DNA from: Lactimicrobium massiliense
GTDB lineage: Bacteria > Bacillota_I > Bacilli_A > Erysipelotrichales > Erysipelotrichaceae
Direction of reading: 5' to 3'
Assembly: GCF_900343155.1 (NCBI RefSeq)
Contig: NZ_OUNG01000001.1
Coordinates: 186,001 to 250,000, forward strand
DNA length: 64,000 bases
Under the pieces are notes generated by a model. It searched no databases. It saw only the letters and a list, made by a program, of their open reading frames with translations, and had not been told where the DNA came from. The position numbers and the translations under genes were made by a program. Shown in pieces: positions 17,453 through 26,874 of this stretch. Each line of letters opens with the position of its first letter. The first letter of the stretch is position 1.

Positions 17453-18096
17453 TTCTGAAGGCTCCTGACAGCCGTCGTAATATCATTCTTGAACACATAG
17501 GAACCTGCCACCAGTACATCCACACCGGCCTGGGCACACTGGGCACCGGTCTGTGCGTTGATGCCGCCATCCACTTCCACCAGGGCATCTGGGTTAACAT
17601 CATTGAGCCATGTGCGCAGGGTATGGATCTTATCCAGGGCCAGGGGCATGAACTTCTGACCGCCAAATCCTGGATTGACAGACATGACAAGGAACAGATC
17701 AAAATCCTTCAGCAGATCCTTCAATACAGCCGCATCGGTTGCCGGCTTGATGGCAATGCCTGCTTTTCCCCCGGCTTCGTGGATATGTGCTGCCAGTTCC
17801 TTCATCTTTGCTTTGTCGTCCATTGCCTCATAATGAAACGTCACAAGATCAGCACCTGCTTTCAGAAAGACATCCGCAAAAAAGGCAGGATCTGTGACCA
17901 TCAGATGCACGTCCTTGCACAGCGGCGAGGTGCGCACAAAAGCTTTGAGGATATCTGGTCCAAAAGTCAGGTTCGGCACAAAGTGGCCGTCCATGACATC
18001 AAAGTGAAGCCACTGTGCACCGGATTTGTTCAGTTCATCAATCTGCTGGGGAAAACGGCTGTAGTCAAGTGATAAAACAGACGGTGATACAATCAT
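17449..18096 (-). CDS. rpe: Ribulose-phosphate 3-epimerase
   Basis: 215-residue TIM-barrel enzyme of the pentose phosphate pathway. SPSVLSLDYSRF (4-15), HFDVMDGHFVPNLTFG (about 32-47) with metal-binding His/Asp, VMSVNPGFGGQKF (about 134-146), EVDGGIN (about 172-178). AAGGGAG lies 7 nt before the ATG. It directly follows rsgA (1 bp gap), the usual Firmicute order. Confidence 0.96.
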   Translation of the reverse strand: MIVSPSVLSLDYSRFPQQIDELNKSGAQWLHFDVMDGHFVPNLTFGPDILKAFVRTSPLCKDVHLMVTDPAFFADVFLKAGADLVTFHYEAMDDKAKMKELAAHIHEAGGKAGIAIKPATDAAVLKDLLKDFDLFLVMSVNPGFGGQKFMPLALDKIHTLRTWLNDVNPDALVEVDGGINAQTGAQCAQAGVDVLVAGSYVFKNDITTAVRSLQK

Positions 18097-18097
18097 A

Positions 18098-18955
18098 TTA
18101 ATACTCCCTTCTTGTCTGAATCAGTTTCAGAACATCCAGATAATTCTGATAGCGCCTGGCCGGGATTTTTCCTGCCTGCACAGCCTCTTTCACCGCACAG
18201 CCAGGCTCGTTTTCATGAATGCAGTCATTGAAGCGGCACTGGCCGAGATAGGGACGGAAATCCAGGACGCACTGGGCAAGTTCATGTTTGTCCATGCGGC
18301 TGAAATCCAGCGATGAAAAGCCAGGCGTATCCGCGACCAGACCGCCGGCAACGGCATGCAGTTCGTTGTGACGGGTTGTATGTTTTCCTCTTCCCAGTGC
18401 CTTGGAAATTTCCTGTGTTGCCAGATGGAAAGAAGGATCCAGATGGTTGAGAAGACTGCTCTTGCCGGCACCGCTCTGTCCGGTCAGCACGGAGATTTTT
18501 CCTTTAAGCACATCAGCCAGTGCCGGTTCCAGATAATTCTTCTGGGAGCGGATCACCTGGATCGGGCCCTGCTCATATTCTTCAATGGCCCGTTTTGTTT
18601 CATCCGACATGCCAAGATCACACTTGGTGACAATCAGCACCGGCGTAATGCCTGCCTGTACAATCAGAAAGGACAGCCTGTCCACAAGAGCAGAAGAGAA
18701 CTCCGGATCATGCGTGCTCATGACAATCAGTGCCTGGTCGACATTGGCACATGCCGGCCGGATCAGATAGCTTTTTCTGGGCAGAATTTTCTGCACGGTC
18801 CACTGGCCTGAAATTTCTTCACATTCGACCAGATCGCCGGCAACCGGTTTTGTCTGCAGGCGGATCTTGCCAGCCAGAACTGCTTTTACCCGCATGCCTT
18901 CTTCTGTATACAGGGTATACTCACGGGATACGATTTTGATGATTCTTGCCTGCAT
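18098..18955 (-). CDS. rsgA: Ribosome small subunit-dependent GTPase RsgA
   Basis: 285-residue circularly permuted GTPase checking late 30S maturation. OB fold at the N-terminus, G4 TKCD (110-113), G1 GQSGAGKS (159-166), G3 DTPG (209-212), then a zinc site C240-x4-C245-x-H247-x5-C253. The permuted order G4-G1-G3 is diagnostic. The ATG at 18955 is 1 bp behind the pknB stop; the longer frame runs back into pknB. Confidence 0.96.
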   Translation of the reverse strand: MQARIIKIVSREYTLYTEEGMRVKAVLAGKIRLQTKPVAGDLVECEEISGQWTVQKILPRKSYLIRPACANVDQALIVMSTHDPEFSSALVDRLSFLIVQAGITPVLIVTKCDLGMSDETKRAIEEYEQGPIQVIRSQKNYLEPALADVLKGKISVLTGQSGAGKSSLLNHLDPSFHLATQEISKALGRGKHTTRHNELHAVAGGLVADTPGFSSLDFSRMDKHELAQCVLDFRPYLGQCRFNDCIHENEPGCAVKEAVQAGKIPARRYQNYLDVLKLIQTRREY

Positions 18956-18956
18956 G

Positions 18957-20801
18957 CTAGTTCCCATCTGTCTGCGAAGCGGAGGCATCACTGCTGCCTG
19001 TCTGGTTTTGATCAGAGGTTGTTACATCCTGATAAGAATAGTAATACAGCGTGATGGCATTGTTTCCCTTCTGCGTATAGGTGCTGCCCGCAGAGGGACT
19101 GGAATACTTGACTGTGCCAACCAGATTGTTTTTGGAAATATCGTTCAGTTCATCATCAGACAGCGTAGAGGGATCAATTTCGGAGGCATATGCCTGGGCA
19201 CCCATGCTTTCTAGCAGAGAAGCTGCCGAATTGACATCCATGCCAATGATGGAAGTTGGAATGACAAAGCTGTCATAAGCGGAATAGACAAGCGTGATTG
19301 TATTGTCCTGATCCGGATCAAACAGGTCACCTGCCGCAATGCCTTCCTGTGAAATGACAGTGCCTGGTGTTTCATCACTGTCTTTGGCTTCTGTTTTCAC
19401 AGTCAGATGGGAGTATTTCTGTAATTCTTCGGCTGCCTGATCAACATCCTGTCCCGTGTAGTCCCCCATCTTTTTACCAATGCCGCTGGATGCGGTTACG
19501 GTAACTGTGCTCTTGCGGTCTACCTTTGTCCCAGAGGAAGGATCACTGGAAAGGATGATACCCTTTTCCGTATCTTCAGTCAGCTGATAAGTCACATTGT
19601 CCTGGTCCAGAACGAGGCCGCTCTTTTCACAGGCCGCGGCAGCATCTTCCAGGCTCATGCCGGTAAGATCCGGAACAGTCGCGGACCCAAGTGAGATATA
19701 CCCTTTGCGTCCAGCCGCATATACACCGGCTGCCGCAATAGCACATATCACCAGAATAATCAGGAATTTAGGCAGAAAACGATGTTTCTTTTCAGGCTTG
19801 TTCTTCTTTTCTTCTTTCTGTTTCTCCTTGTGATGGAAATGAGGAAACAGTGCATCATCATCCTCTTCCTCCTCATCGTCATCGTCTTCATCTGTCGGTC
19901 TGCCTTCATCAAAACTCTTCCCCTGTGTCATCTTGATATCCGCAAAAGGCCTTGTTTCAATTCTTGGTTCATTGGCCCTTGCCGGATCAAGACATGTCGA
20001 AAGGTCTGCCAGCATATCAGCCGCACTCTGATAGCGGTCTGCCGGATTCTTGGCAGCTGCCCTGAGAATGATGTTTTCCATCGGCTGCGGCACATTCGGA
20101 TTGATCTGGCGGACATTGGGCAGCGGATCACGCATATGCATCAATGCAATCTGTACTGCCTGGTCTGCTTTGAACGGCACATCTCCGGTGAGCATTTCAA
20201 ACATGACGATGCCAAGGGCATAGATGTCTGACTGCACCGTTGCCGGTTCGCCTTTGGCAAGCTCCGGAGCCAGATAATGCACGGATCCCATGACATTGTT
20301 GGCCTGGGTCAGCTGCATGGATCCTTTGGCAGTAGCAATGCCGAAATCCAGGATCTTCAGGGTTCCGTCTGATTTGATGATCACATTCTGCGGTTTGATA
20401 TCACGGTGGATAATGCCGCGGCTGTGCGCTTCTGAAATAGCGCTGACAAGCTGCTTCATGATGTCCACTGTTTCTTCATTGAGCAGCGGTCCTCTTTCCC
20501 GGATAATCTGTTTCAGTGTCTTGCCGGGAACATATTCCATGACGATATAATGATGTCCCTTGTAATCACCAACATCATAGATTTCCACAATATTGGGATG
20601 GGCAAGGGCAGTTGCTGCCTGTGCTTCCCGCTCAAAGCGCAGGATACTGACCGCATCTGTGGAGAGGTCGGCTCGCAGAATCTTGATGGCAACCTGCCGG
20701 TTGAGAATGGTATCAATAGCAAGGAAGACATCTGCCATGCCGCCCTGGCCAATATGCTGAATCACTTCATACCGGTTGGCAATCATATTCTTGCCGCTCA
20801 T
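18957..20801 (-). CDS. pknB: Ser/Thr protein kinase with PASTA domains
   Basis: 614 aa. Cytoplasmic Hanks kinase (about 10-275): glycine loop GQGGMADV, Lys40, HRDIKPQN (132-139), DFG (152-154), APE (178-180). Then an acidic linker DEDDDDEEEEDDD (about 304-316), a basic stretch, one membrane segment (344-364) and three extracellular PASTA repeats (about 375-585) that bind muropeptides or lipid II, with a Ser-rich tail. It controls envelope growth and division in Gram-positives. The start overlaps the prpC stop (ATGA), and GGAGGGTGA is 6 nt upstream. Confidence 0.96.
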   Translation of the reverse strand: MSGKNMIANRYEVIQHIGQGGMADVFLAIDTILNRQVAIKILRADLSTDAVSILRFEREAQAATALAHPNIVEIYDVGDYKGHHYIVMEYVPGKTLKQIIRERGPLLNEETVDIMKQLVSAISEAHSRGIIHRDIKPQNVIIKSDGTLKILDFGIATAKGSMQLTQANNVMGSVHYLAPELAKGEPATVQSDIYALGIVMFEMLTGDVPFKADQAVQIALMHMRDPLPNVRQINPNVPQPMENIILRAAAKNPADRYQSAADMLADLSTCLDPARANEPRIETRPFADIKMTQGKSFDEGRPTDEDDDDEEEEDDDALFPHFHHKEKQKEEKKNKPEKKHRFLPKFLIILVICAIAAAGVYAAGRKGYISLGSATVPDLTGMSLEDAAAACEKSGLVLDQDNVTYQLTEDTEKGIILSSDPSSGTKVDRKSTVTVTASSGIGKKMGDYTGQDVDQAAEELQKYSHLTVKTEAKDSDETPGTVISQEGIAAGDLFDPDQDNTITLVYSAYDSFVIPTSIIGMDVNSAASLLESMGAQAYASEIDPSTLSDDELNDISKNNLVGTVKYSSPSAGSTYTQKGNNAITLYYYSYQDVTTSDQNQTGSSDASASQTDGN

Positions 20802-21547
20802 ATCATGTCACCCTCCTCCAGATCAATCAGAATCACTGTCACATTATCAAATCCACCCGCATCCAGGCTTGCTTTTACAAGCTTGCGTGACCGCAGGGCA
20901 GGATCAAATTCCTTGTCCAGAACGATCGAGCGGATCTTTTTTTCATCGACATACGAATGCAGGCCGTCAGAACACAATAGAATCCCATTAAGGTCCTCAT
21001 GGTGTACATCAATATCGCTGCGCACACTGTCCCATACGCCAACCGCATTGGTCAGAACATTCTTACGGGGAAAGGTCCTGGCCTGTTCCTTCGTCAGTTC
21101 GCCATGCATGATCATGTCATTGACCAGTGTATGATCCATGGTCAGCTGGCGGAATTCGCCATTATTCTTGAACCCATAGGCACGAGAATCACCGACATTG
21201 ACGATGAATCTGCCCACTCTTGTCAGCATCGCGCCGCACAGGGTTGTACCCATGCCATGCAGGTCCTGGCGGGCCTGGCCCAGATCATAGATCTGCTTGT
21301 TCACAATACGGATGCCATTGGCAATGAATGCACGGGCATCTTCCTCGCTGGCAAAGCCTTTATTCTCAGAGAACGCAACCGAAAACCAGCTGACCGCCAT
21401 GCGGCTGGCAACATCTCCTCCGAGATTGCCGCCGATGCCGTCACACACAAGCGCGAAAACATCCCCTGCCTCATTGCAGGCGATGACATAGCTGTCCTGA
21501 TTGGTTTTCCGCATCTTGCCGCGGTCGGTCATGCCGTAATACTTCAT
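20798..21547 (-). CDS. prpC: PP2C-type Ser/Thr phosphatase (PrpC/Stp)
   Basis: 249-residue metal-dependent phosphatase reversing PknB phosphorylation. Motifs: TDRGKMRKTNQDS (7-19), ALVCDGIGGNLGGDVAS (metal Asp), GMGTTL, VNVGDSRAYG, LLCSDGLHSYV, DNVTVILIDL. Its ATG shares one base with the rlmN stop (TAATG). The rlmN-prpC-pknB-rsgA order is the classic Firmicute cluster. Confidence 0.96.
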   Translation of the reverse strand: MKYYGMTDRGKMRKTNQDSYVIACNEAGDVFALVCDGIGGNLGGDVASRMAVSWFSVAFSENKGFASEEDARAFIANGIRIVNKQIYDLGQARQDLHGMGTTLCGAMLTRVGRFIVNVGDSRAYGFKNNGEFRQLTMDHTLVNDMIMHGELTKEQARTFPRKNVLTNAVGVWDSVRSDIDVHHEDLNGILLCSDGLHSYVDEKKIRSIVLDKEFDPALRSRKLVKASLDAGGFDNVTVILIDLEEGDMI

Positions 21548-22590
21548 TATGCTTCTTTTTCCCTTTCATGCTTTGCCCGCAGTTGTCCGCATGCCGCATC
21601 AATATCTTCACCATGCTTTGTGCGCAGAGTTGCTTTGACGCCATGCTTCATCAGCACATCATAGAAATGCAGGGCAGTTCTGGCATCGGTTGTACGGTAG
21701 CCATTCTCGTTAACCTCATTATAGGGAATCAGATTGACATAAGCATTCATGCCGCGGATCAGATTGGCCAGTTCAATCGCATTTTCATCATGATCATTGA
21801 CATTGCGCAGCAGAATGTACTCAAAGGTCAGCCGGCGGTGATTGTTCTCACTGTAACGCTTCAGAGCTGCCATCAGCTGATCCATCGGATATGCCTTGTC
21901 AATCGGCATCAGTTTCCTTCGCAGGGCATCATTGCTTGCATGCAGGGAAACTGCCAGGTTGTACTGCAGGTGTGCATCCGCAAAATCATTGATGCGGGGC
22001 ACAATGCCGCAGGTGCTGATTGTAATATGGCGGGCACCAATAGCCAGACCATGATCACTGTTAATGATGGCACAGAAGCGCATCACATTGTCATAGTTAT
22101 CAAACGGTTCACCCGTCCCCATAATGACAATGTTGTCCAGTCTGCGCTGATCCTCATCCAGCAGTTCCTGTACAAACATCGCCTCACCAACCATCTCTCC
22201 TGCTGTCAGGCTGCGCTGCTTTTTCAAAAGGCCTGATGCACAGAATGTGCAGGCCATATTGCAGCCAACCTGTGAAGAAACACACAGACTCTCTCCATAG
22301 GCAAAGTGCATCAGAACACTCTCCACACTGGAGCCATCCTGCATTTCAAACAGGAACTTCATCGTGCCGTCATGGGCTACCTGCCGATCAATCTCCTTCA
22401 ATGGCATGATGACAAAGCGCTTCTTCAGCTCCTCAATCAACGCTGCCGGCAGGTCCGTCATTTCATCAAATGTCTTTGCTCTTTTACGATAGAGCCACAT
22501 AAAAAGCTGCTTTGCACGATATGGCTTCTGGCCAAGTGTGCCAAGCATCTCTTCCAGTCCTTTTAAATCAAAATCATATATTGTCTGCAT
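21547..22590 (-). CDS. rlmN: Dual-specificity rRNA/tRNA m2A methyltransferase RlmN
   Basis: 347-residue radical-SAM enzyme methylating C2 of A2503 in 23S rRNA and A37 in tRNA. C110-x3-C114-x2-C117 in GCNMACTFCASG; resolving Cys near residue 334 in DIDAACGQLR. Helix-hairpin-helix-like N-terminus (QKPYRAKQLF). Only a weak ribosome site precedes 22590. It lies 23 bp behind rsmB. Confidence 0.96.
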   Translation of the reverse strand: MQTIYDFDLKGLEEMLGTLGQKPYRAKQLFMWLYRKRAKTFDEMTDLPAALIEELKKRFVIMPLKEIDRQVAHDGTMKFLFEMQDGSSVESVLMHFAYGESLCVSSQVGCNMACTFCASGLLKKQRSLTAGEMVGEAMFVQELLDEDQRRLDNIVIMGTGEPFDNYDNVMRFCAIINSDHGLAIGARHITISTCGIVPRINDFADAHLQYNLAVSLHASNDALRRKLMPIDKAYPMDQLMAALKRYSENNHRRLTFEYILLRNVNDHDENAIELANLIRGMNAYVNLIPYNEVNENGYRTTDARTALHFYDVLMKHGVKATLRTKHGEDIDAACGQLRAKHEREKEA

Positions 22591-22613
22591 ACACCGTTAT
22601 TTTACCATCTTTT

Positions 22614-23834
22614 TTATGATCTTTTCCGTTTCTCTGCTTTGATTAACTTTGCGCCATAAAAGCCATCCCCTTCACCCGGAAACCAGGTCTTTTCCTGTAA
22701 CAGATGATATTCCGGATGGCGTTTCAGGAAGGCATGAATCTGTCCTTCATTCTCCTTGCGATTCAATGTACACGTACTATAGACAAGAATGCCGCCATCC
22801 GCAAGGGATGGTGCCATGGCATCAAGAATTTCCTGCTGGATCTGCACAATCTCATCCAGGCTCTGCGGACTCACCCGATAGCGGATCTCCGGCTTATGGG
22901 ACAGGTCGCCTAAGCCCGAGCACGGGGCATCCAGCAGAATACGGTCAAATTTCTGCTTTTCATCCCATGCCGTTCTGCCATCATGCACAACTGTCTTTAC
23001 AATACTGACACCGGTGCGTTTCATCAGTTCATCAATCAGTTCACAGCGGGCAGGATACAGATCACAGGCCGTGATCTCTCCCCTGTTTTCCATCAGCATC
23101 GCAATTTCCTGTGTCTTGGTGCCAGGGGCAGCACATACATCAAGCACCTTCATGCCCGGATGTACATCCAATAACAGCGGTACCATTGCTGAGTGCACAT
23201 CCTGGATCACATACGTTCCCTCTTTCAGCATCTGATCAGCCGCGGGCGAGAAATCAGCTGTGAAGGAAAGCTCATTGACAAAGTGGCAGCGGGAATCACT
23301 GCGCAGCTTTTCTCCATGCCTGAGGGTATTGATCCGTCCATATACGCGGGATGCCTGCTGGTCTGCCTTTGCAATTTCCAGTGCCTTCTCTTTGCCATAA
23401 TGTGCCTTCCACATCGCCAGCAGCCACTGCGGATGGCTGTAGCGGATGCCGGTATGATCAAAGTCATCCACAGGCAGAACCAGGCCGGCCTGCTGCACTT
23501 TGTGCAGAACAGCATTGACAAAGCCGCGCTCTTTTCTGGCTGCCAGAGATACCGTGCTGTTAATCGCAGCATAGGCAGGTACGCTGTCCATGAAAAACAG
23601 CTGGCAGGCACCAAGATTCAGCAGAACTGCTGTTTCTTTGCGCACTTTATGCTGTACATAAGGCTGCCATTGTGCCTCCAGCAGAATCTGATTGCGCAGT
23701 GTTTCATATACCAGGTTTGTGATCTGGGCTGTTTCCCTGGCATCGGCCTGTACATGCCGCAACAGCAGGCCGGCATAGGCATTGTCTTTTTCTACCCGGC
23801 AGAGTATTTCATATGCTTGTTTTCTTGTGTCCAT
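22614..23834 (-). CDS. rsmB: 16S rRNA m5C967 methyltransferase RsmB/Sun
   Basis: 406 aa. N-terminal NusB-like RNA-binding domain (about 1-130), then the SAM-dependent RsmF/B fold: LDVCAAPGTKTQEIA (about 230-244), LDAPCSGLGDL (catalytic loop) and VYSTCTLNRKENE (nucleophile Cys). GGAG 5 nt before the ATG. It follows priA after only 2 bp; def and fmt, which usually lie between them, are missing here. Confidence 0.95.
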   Translation of the reverse strand: MDTRKQAYEILCRVEKDNAYAGLLLRHVQADARETAQITNLVYETLRNQILLEAQWQPYVQHKVRKETAVLLNLGACQLFFMDSVPAYAAINSTVSLAARKERGFVNAVLHKVQQAGLVLPVDDFDHTGIRYSHPQWLLAMWKAHYGKEKALEIAKADQQASRVYGRINTLRHGEKLRSDSRCHFVNELSFTADFSPAADQMLKEGTYVIQDVHSAMVPLLLDVHPGMKVLDVCAAPGTKTQEIAMLMENRGEITACDLYPARCELIDELMKRTGVSIVKTVVHDGRTAWDEKQKFDRILLDAPCSGLGDLSHKPEIRYRVSPQSLDEIVQIQQEILDAMAPSLADGGILVYSTCTLNRKENEGQIHAFLKRHPEYHLLQEKTWFPGEGDGFYGAKLIKAEKRKRS

Positions 23835-23836
23835 AT

Positions 23837-26005
23837 CTACTCCAGTACAAGCGGATTGACATCCACTTTAATGCGGTTGATGCGGCCCGTGCCGTCACTT
23901 TGCAGCAAAGCCGCTGTATCATGCCGCATTTCATCCAGATTCTTTCCCTTGAGAATCACCCGGCAGCGGAACAGATCCCGCAGCTTCAAGAGTGATATCA
24001 CCCCGATCGTTTTATAGTTTCCATGCAGATGATCGCGCAGCCATACAGCATCCTGCATTGCCTGGCGTTCATTGGCACTGGCCACTGTCAGTGAAATCAG
24101 ATAGGTGTAGGGAGGATACTGGCCGGCATGGCGGAACTGCATCTCATGCTGAAAGAAGGAACGGTAATCCTGCCTGGCAGCACACTGCACAGCATAATGG
24201 TCCGGATCAAAGACCTGATACACGGCTTCGCCGGCATCTTCGCCTCTCCCGCTGCGGCCGGCAGCCTGCATCAGAAGATCAAATGCACTCTCACAGCTGC
24301 GGAAATCATTGCGGGCCATGCCGGCATCGCCGTTAATGACACCAACAAGCGTCACATCCGGATAATCCAGTCCTTTGGCAATCATCTGGGTGCCAAGCAG
24401 AATGTCTGCCTCACCCCTGCCAAAGGCAGCCAGCAGTTTCTGATGGGCATCCTTGTGTGAAGTTGTATCTGCATCCATGCGGATGGTGCGGGCATCAGGA
24501 AACAGCCGGTGCACTTCTTCTTCCAGTTTTTCTGTGCCAAAGCCGTAGGTCATGAACCCGTCCTGTGCTTTGCATGATGGACAGCGCGGCGGCACTTTCA
24601 TCACGGTGCCGCAGGCATGGCATTTCAAAAGACGTTCATCACGGTGATATGCCATGGCCAGCTCGCAATGCGGGCAAAGGATGACTTCCCCGCAGGAACG
24701 GCAGCGCAGCTGCGGGCTGTAGCCTCTTCTGTTCAACATCAGAATCACCCGCTTTTTTGCAGCAAGCACGGCTGCCATCTTTTCCTGCAGAGGACGGGAA
24801 ATGATGCCATCGCCGCCCTTTCTGATTTCCTGTTTCATATCAATGATGGATACACGGGCAGGTGTCTGGTTAATCCTCTCATCCAGCTCAACAAGATGAT
24901 ATACCCCGCGCAGTGCTCTGGCATAGGAATCCAGAGACGGTGTCGCTGAGCCAAGCAGGACCATGCAGTGATGATACTTTCCCCGCCATATGGCAATATC
25001 GCGGCAGTGATAGGCAGGCATGCTGTCCTGTTTATAGGAACCGTCATGTTCTTCATCCATCACGATGAGGCCAAGATTGGCAAACGGCAGAAAGACGGCA
25101 CTGCGCGTACCGACAACAATTCCTGCCCTGCCGGATCTGACTTTCAGATACTGCTCGTATTTCTGCTGGGCATTGAGACCGCTGTGATAGATGGCTGCGG
25201 CATTGCCAAAGCGTGATGTGACCCGCTCTACCATCTGCGGTGTCAAAGAGATTTCCGGCACAAGGATCAATACCTGTCTGCCGCAGGATAACTGTTTTGC
25301 GGCAAGATGCAGATAGATTTCGGTTTTGCCTGAGCCGGTGGCCCCCCGCAGCAGAGTTACGCCCTCCGGATGAGAGAGAATTTGATCCATTGCGTTCTGC
25401 TGGGCAGGTGTCAGCTGCAGACCAGGCTTGCACTGCACATCGATTTCTTCGCTCTGACGCTGCCGTTCTTCGATCCGCAGAGCGCCCAGTTCAATCAGTT
25501 TCCTGGCCTGATTGGGATATTTCCTGCGCAGCTGATGGTATGGCATCCGGCCGGCAGCCTGCACATACTGCCATGCTTCCAGCTGCTTTGGCGTCAAAGA
25601 TGTCTCCTGATCTGAAACGCTGACCCAGCGCTCTGTGACCGCCCTTTTCTCACTGGAAGACAGAGACGGCTTGATGATCCCCGGCAGCATGCATGCGAAA
25701 CAGGATATGGTAGGAGACAGCGTCATTTCCTTCATGGCAAATGCCAGATCATGCAGTTCTTCTGACAGCAGCGGTTCATGGTCCAGTATTGAAGAAACCA
25801 TCTTGACCTGGTAGCCCAGCCGTCTTGCGATCTCATCCGGTGTCTCATCTGTTTCCTGGACACTTTCCACGAAGCCAATGGTACGGCGGTGGTTGAAATC
25901 AACCATCACCCGGCACAGGGGCTGCACTTCTTCTGTGCATAAATACGTAAATGTTCGATCGATGGAACGAACGGGATGTTCGATCCAGCACTCCAGTATT
26001 CTCAT
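23837..26005 (-). CDS. priA: Primosomal protein N' (PriA), replication restart helicase
   Basis: 722 aa. N-terminal 3'-DNA-binding domain, helicase core with Walker A GATGSGKTEIY (about 218-228) and DEEH box VMDEEHDGSYK, and a zinc-binding module with eight Cys (CRSCGEVILCPHC and CHACGTVMKVPPRCPSC). Helicase C-terminal motifs: GTQMIAKGLDYPDV, QAAGRSGRGEDAG. Complete. AAGG just upstream of the ATG. It is divergent from proB with only 86 bp between, so both promoters must lie there. Confidence 0.96.
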   Translation of the reverse strand: MRILECWIEHPVRSIDRTFTYLCTEEVQPLCRVMVDFNHRRTIGFVESVQETDETPDEIARRLGYQVKMVSSILDHEPLLSEELHDLAFAMKEMTLSPTISCFACMLPGIIKPSLSSSEKRAVTERWVSVSDQETSLTPKQLEAWQYVQAAGRMPYHQLRRKYPNQARKLIELGALRIEERQRQSEEIDVQCKPGLQLTPAQQNAMDQILSHPEGVTLLRGATGSGKTEIYLHLAAKQLSCGRQVLILVPEISLTPQMVERVTSRFGNAAAIYHSGLNAQQKYEQYLKVRSGRAGIVVGTRSAVFLPFANLGLIVMDEEHDGSYKQDSMPAYHCRDIAIWRGKYHHCMVLLGSATPSLDSYARALRGVYHLVELDERINQTPARVSIIDMKQEIRKGGDGIISRPLQEKMAAVLAAKKRVILMLNRRGYSPQLRCRSCGEVILCPHCELAMAYHRDERLLKCHACGTVMKVPPRCPSCKAQDGFMTYGFGTEKLEEEVHRLFPDARTIRMDADTTSHKDAHQKLLAAFGRGEADILLGTQMIAKGLDYPDVTLVGVINGDAGMARNDFRSCESAFDLLMQAAGRSGRGEDAGEAVYQVFDPDHYAVQCAARQDYRSFFQHEMQFRHAGQYPPYTYLISLTVASANERQAMQDAVWLRDHLHGNYKTIGVISLLKLRDLFRCRVILKGKNLDEMRHDTAALLQSDGTGRINRIKVDVNPLVLE

Positions 26006-26060
26006 GGCCTTATCTTACTATTTTTGCAAAGACTCTGCACAGGTGGTTCAGGCAGGTGTG

Positions 26061-26066
26061 TATAAT
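26061..26066 (+). promoter_or_regulatory. -10 element of the proBAC promoter
   Basis: TATAAT in the short priA-proB divergent region, 26 bp before the proB ATG. No convincing -35 at 16-18 bp, so activation or a weak promoter is possible. Confidence 0.45.
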
Positions 26067-26091
26067 AAGACAGACAGGAAAGAGGTATTTC

Positions 26092-26874
26092 ATGAAAGCA
26101 TGGAAACGTATTGTCGTCAAAGTCGGTACATCTACAATCTGCCGCAGCGACGGCACGCTGAATCTGCGCAAAATTGAGCGTTTTGCCAGAATTCTGACAG
26201 ATCTGAAAAATGAAGGCCATGATGTGATTCTGGTGACATCCGGTGCCATCATGGTCGGTGCCCATAAAATCGGCTGGGGCAGACGGCCGGCAACGATGGC
26301 TGGCAAACAGGCTGCCGCAGCAATCGGCCAGTGTGAGCTGATGTCCATCTATGACCGCTATTTCATGGAGTACGGTTCTACGACAGCACAGCTGCTGTTA
26401 ACAAAGGATGTTACGGAGAATGAAGAAGCACGCCGCAATGTCATTGCGACCTTCCAGGAACTGCTCAAGACCCATGCTATTCCGATCATCAATGAGAATG
26501 ACTCGATTGCAACAGAAGAAATTGTCTATGGTGACAACGATACGCTGTCTGCTGTTGTGGCATGTCTGTGTGATGCAGATCTTTTAATCATTCTTTCTGA
26601 TATTGAAGGCCTCTATGAAGCGGATCCAAGTGTCCATCCGGAAGCACGTCTGATTCCGGTTGTGCATGATCTGGATGCTGTCATCAATGCAGCCGGCGGT
26701 TCTCATACGGAAAACGGCACCGGCGGCATGGTGACCAAGCTGCATGCCGTTTCCATTGCCGCAAAGCAGCACATTCCGGTCATCATTGCCTCTGGTGAAG
26801 ATCCGCACATTCTGTATGACATCAGTGACGGCCATCAGCGCGGTACGCTGTTTGAGATAGGAGATGCACAATGA
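26092..26874 (+). CDS. proB: Glutamate 5-kinase
   Basis: First enzyme of proline synthesis, phosphorylating L-glutamate. 260 aa, amino-acid kinase fold only: IVVKVGTSTI (7-16), TSGAIMVGA, the NENDSIATEE block, GTGGMVTKLHA near 205. The PUA domain found in 367-residue E. coli ProB is absent; short forms are common in Firmicutes. ATG at 26092 with AAAGAGG upstream; a longer frame runs back over the promoter. It overlaps proA (ATGA). Confidence 0.96.
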   Translation: MKAWKRIVVKVGTSTICRSDGTLNLRKIERFARILTDLKNEGHDVILVTSGAIMVGAHKIGWGRRPATMAGKQAAAAIGQCELMSIYDRYFMEYGSTTAQLLLTKDVTENEEARRNVIATFQELLKTHAIPIINENDSIATEEIVYGDNDTLSAVVACLCDADLLIILSDIEGLYEADPSVHPEARLIPVVHDLDAVINAAGGSHTENGTGGMVTKLHAVSIAAKQHIPVIIASGEDPHILYDISDGHQRGTLFEIGDAQ

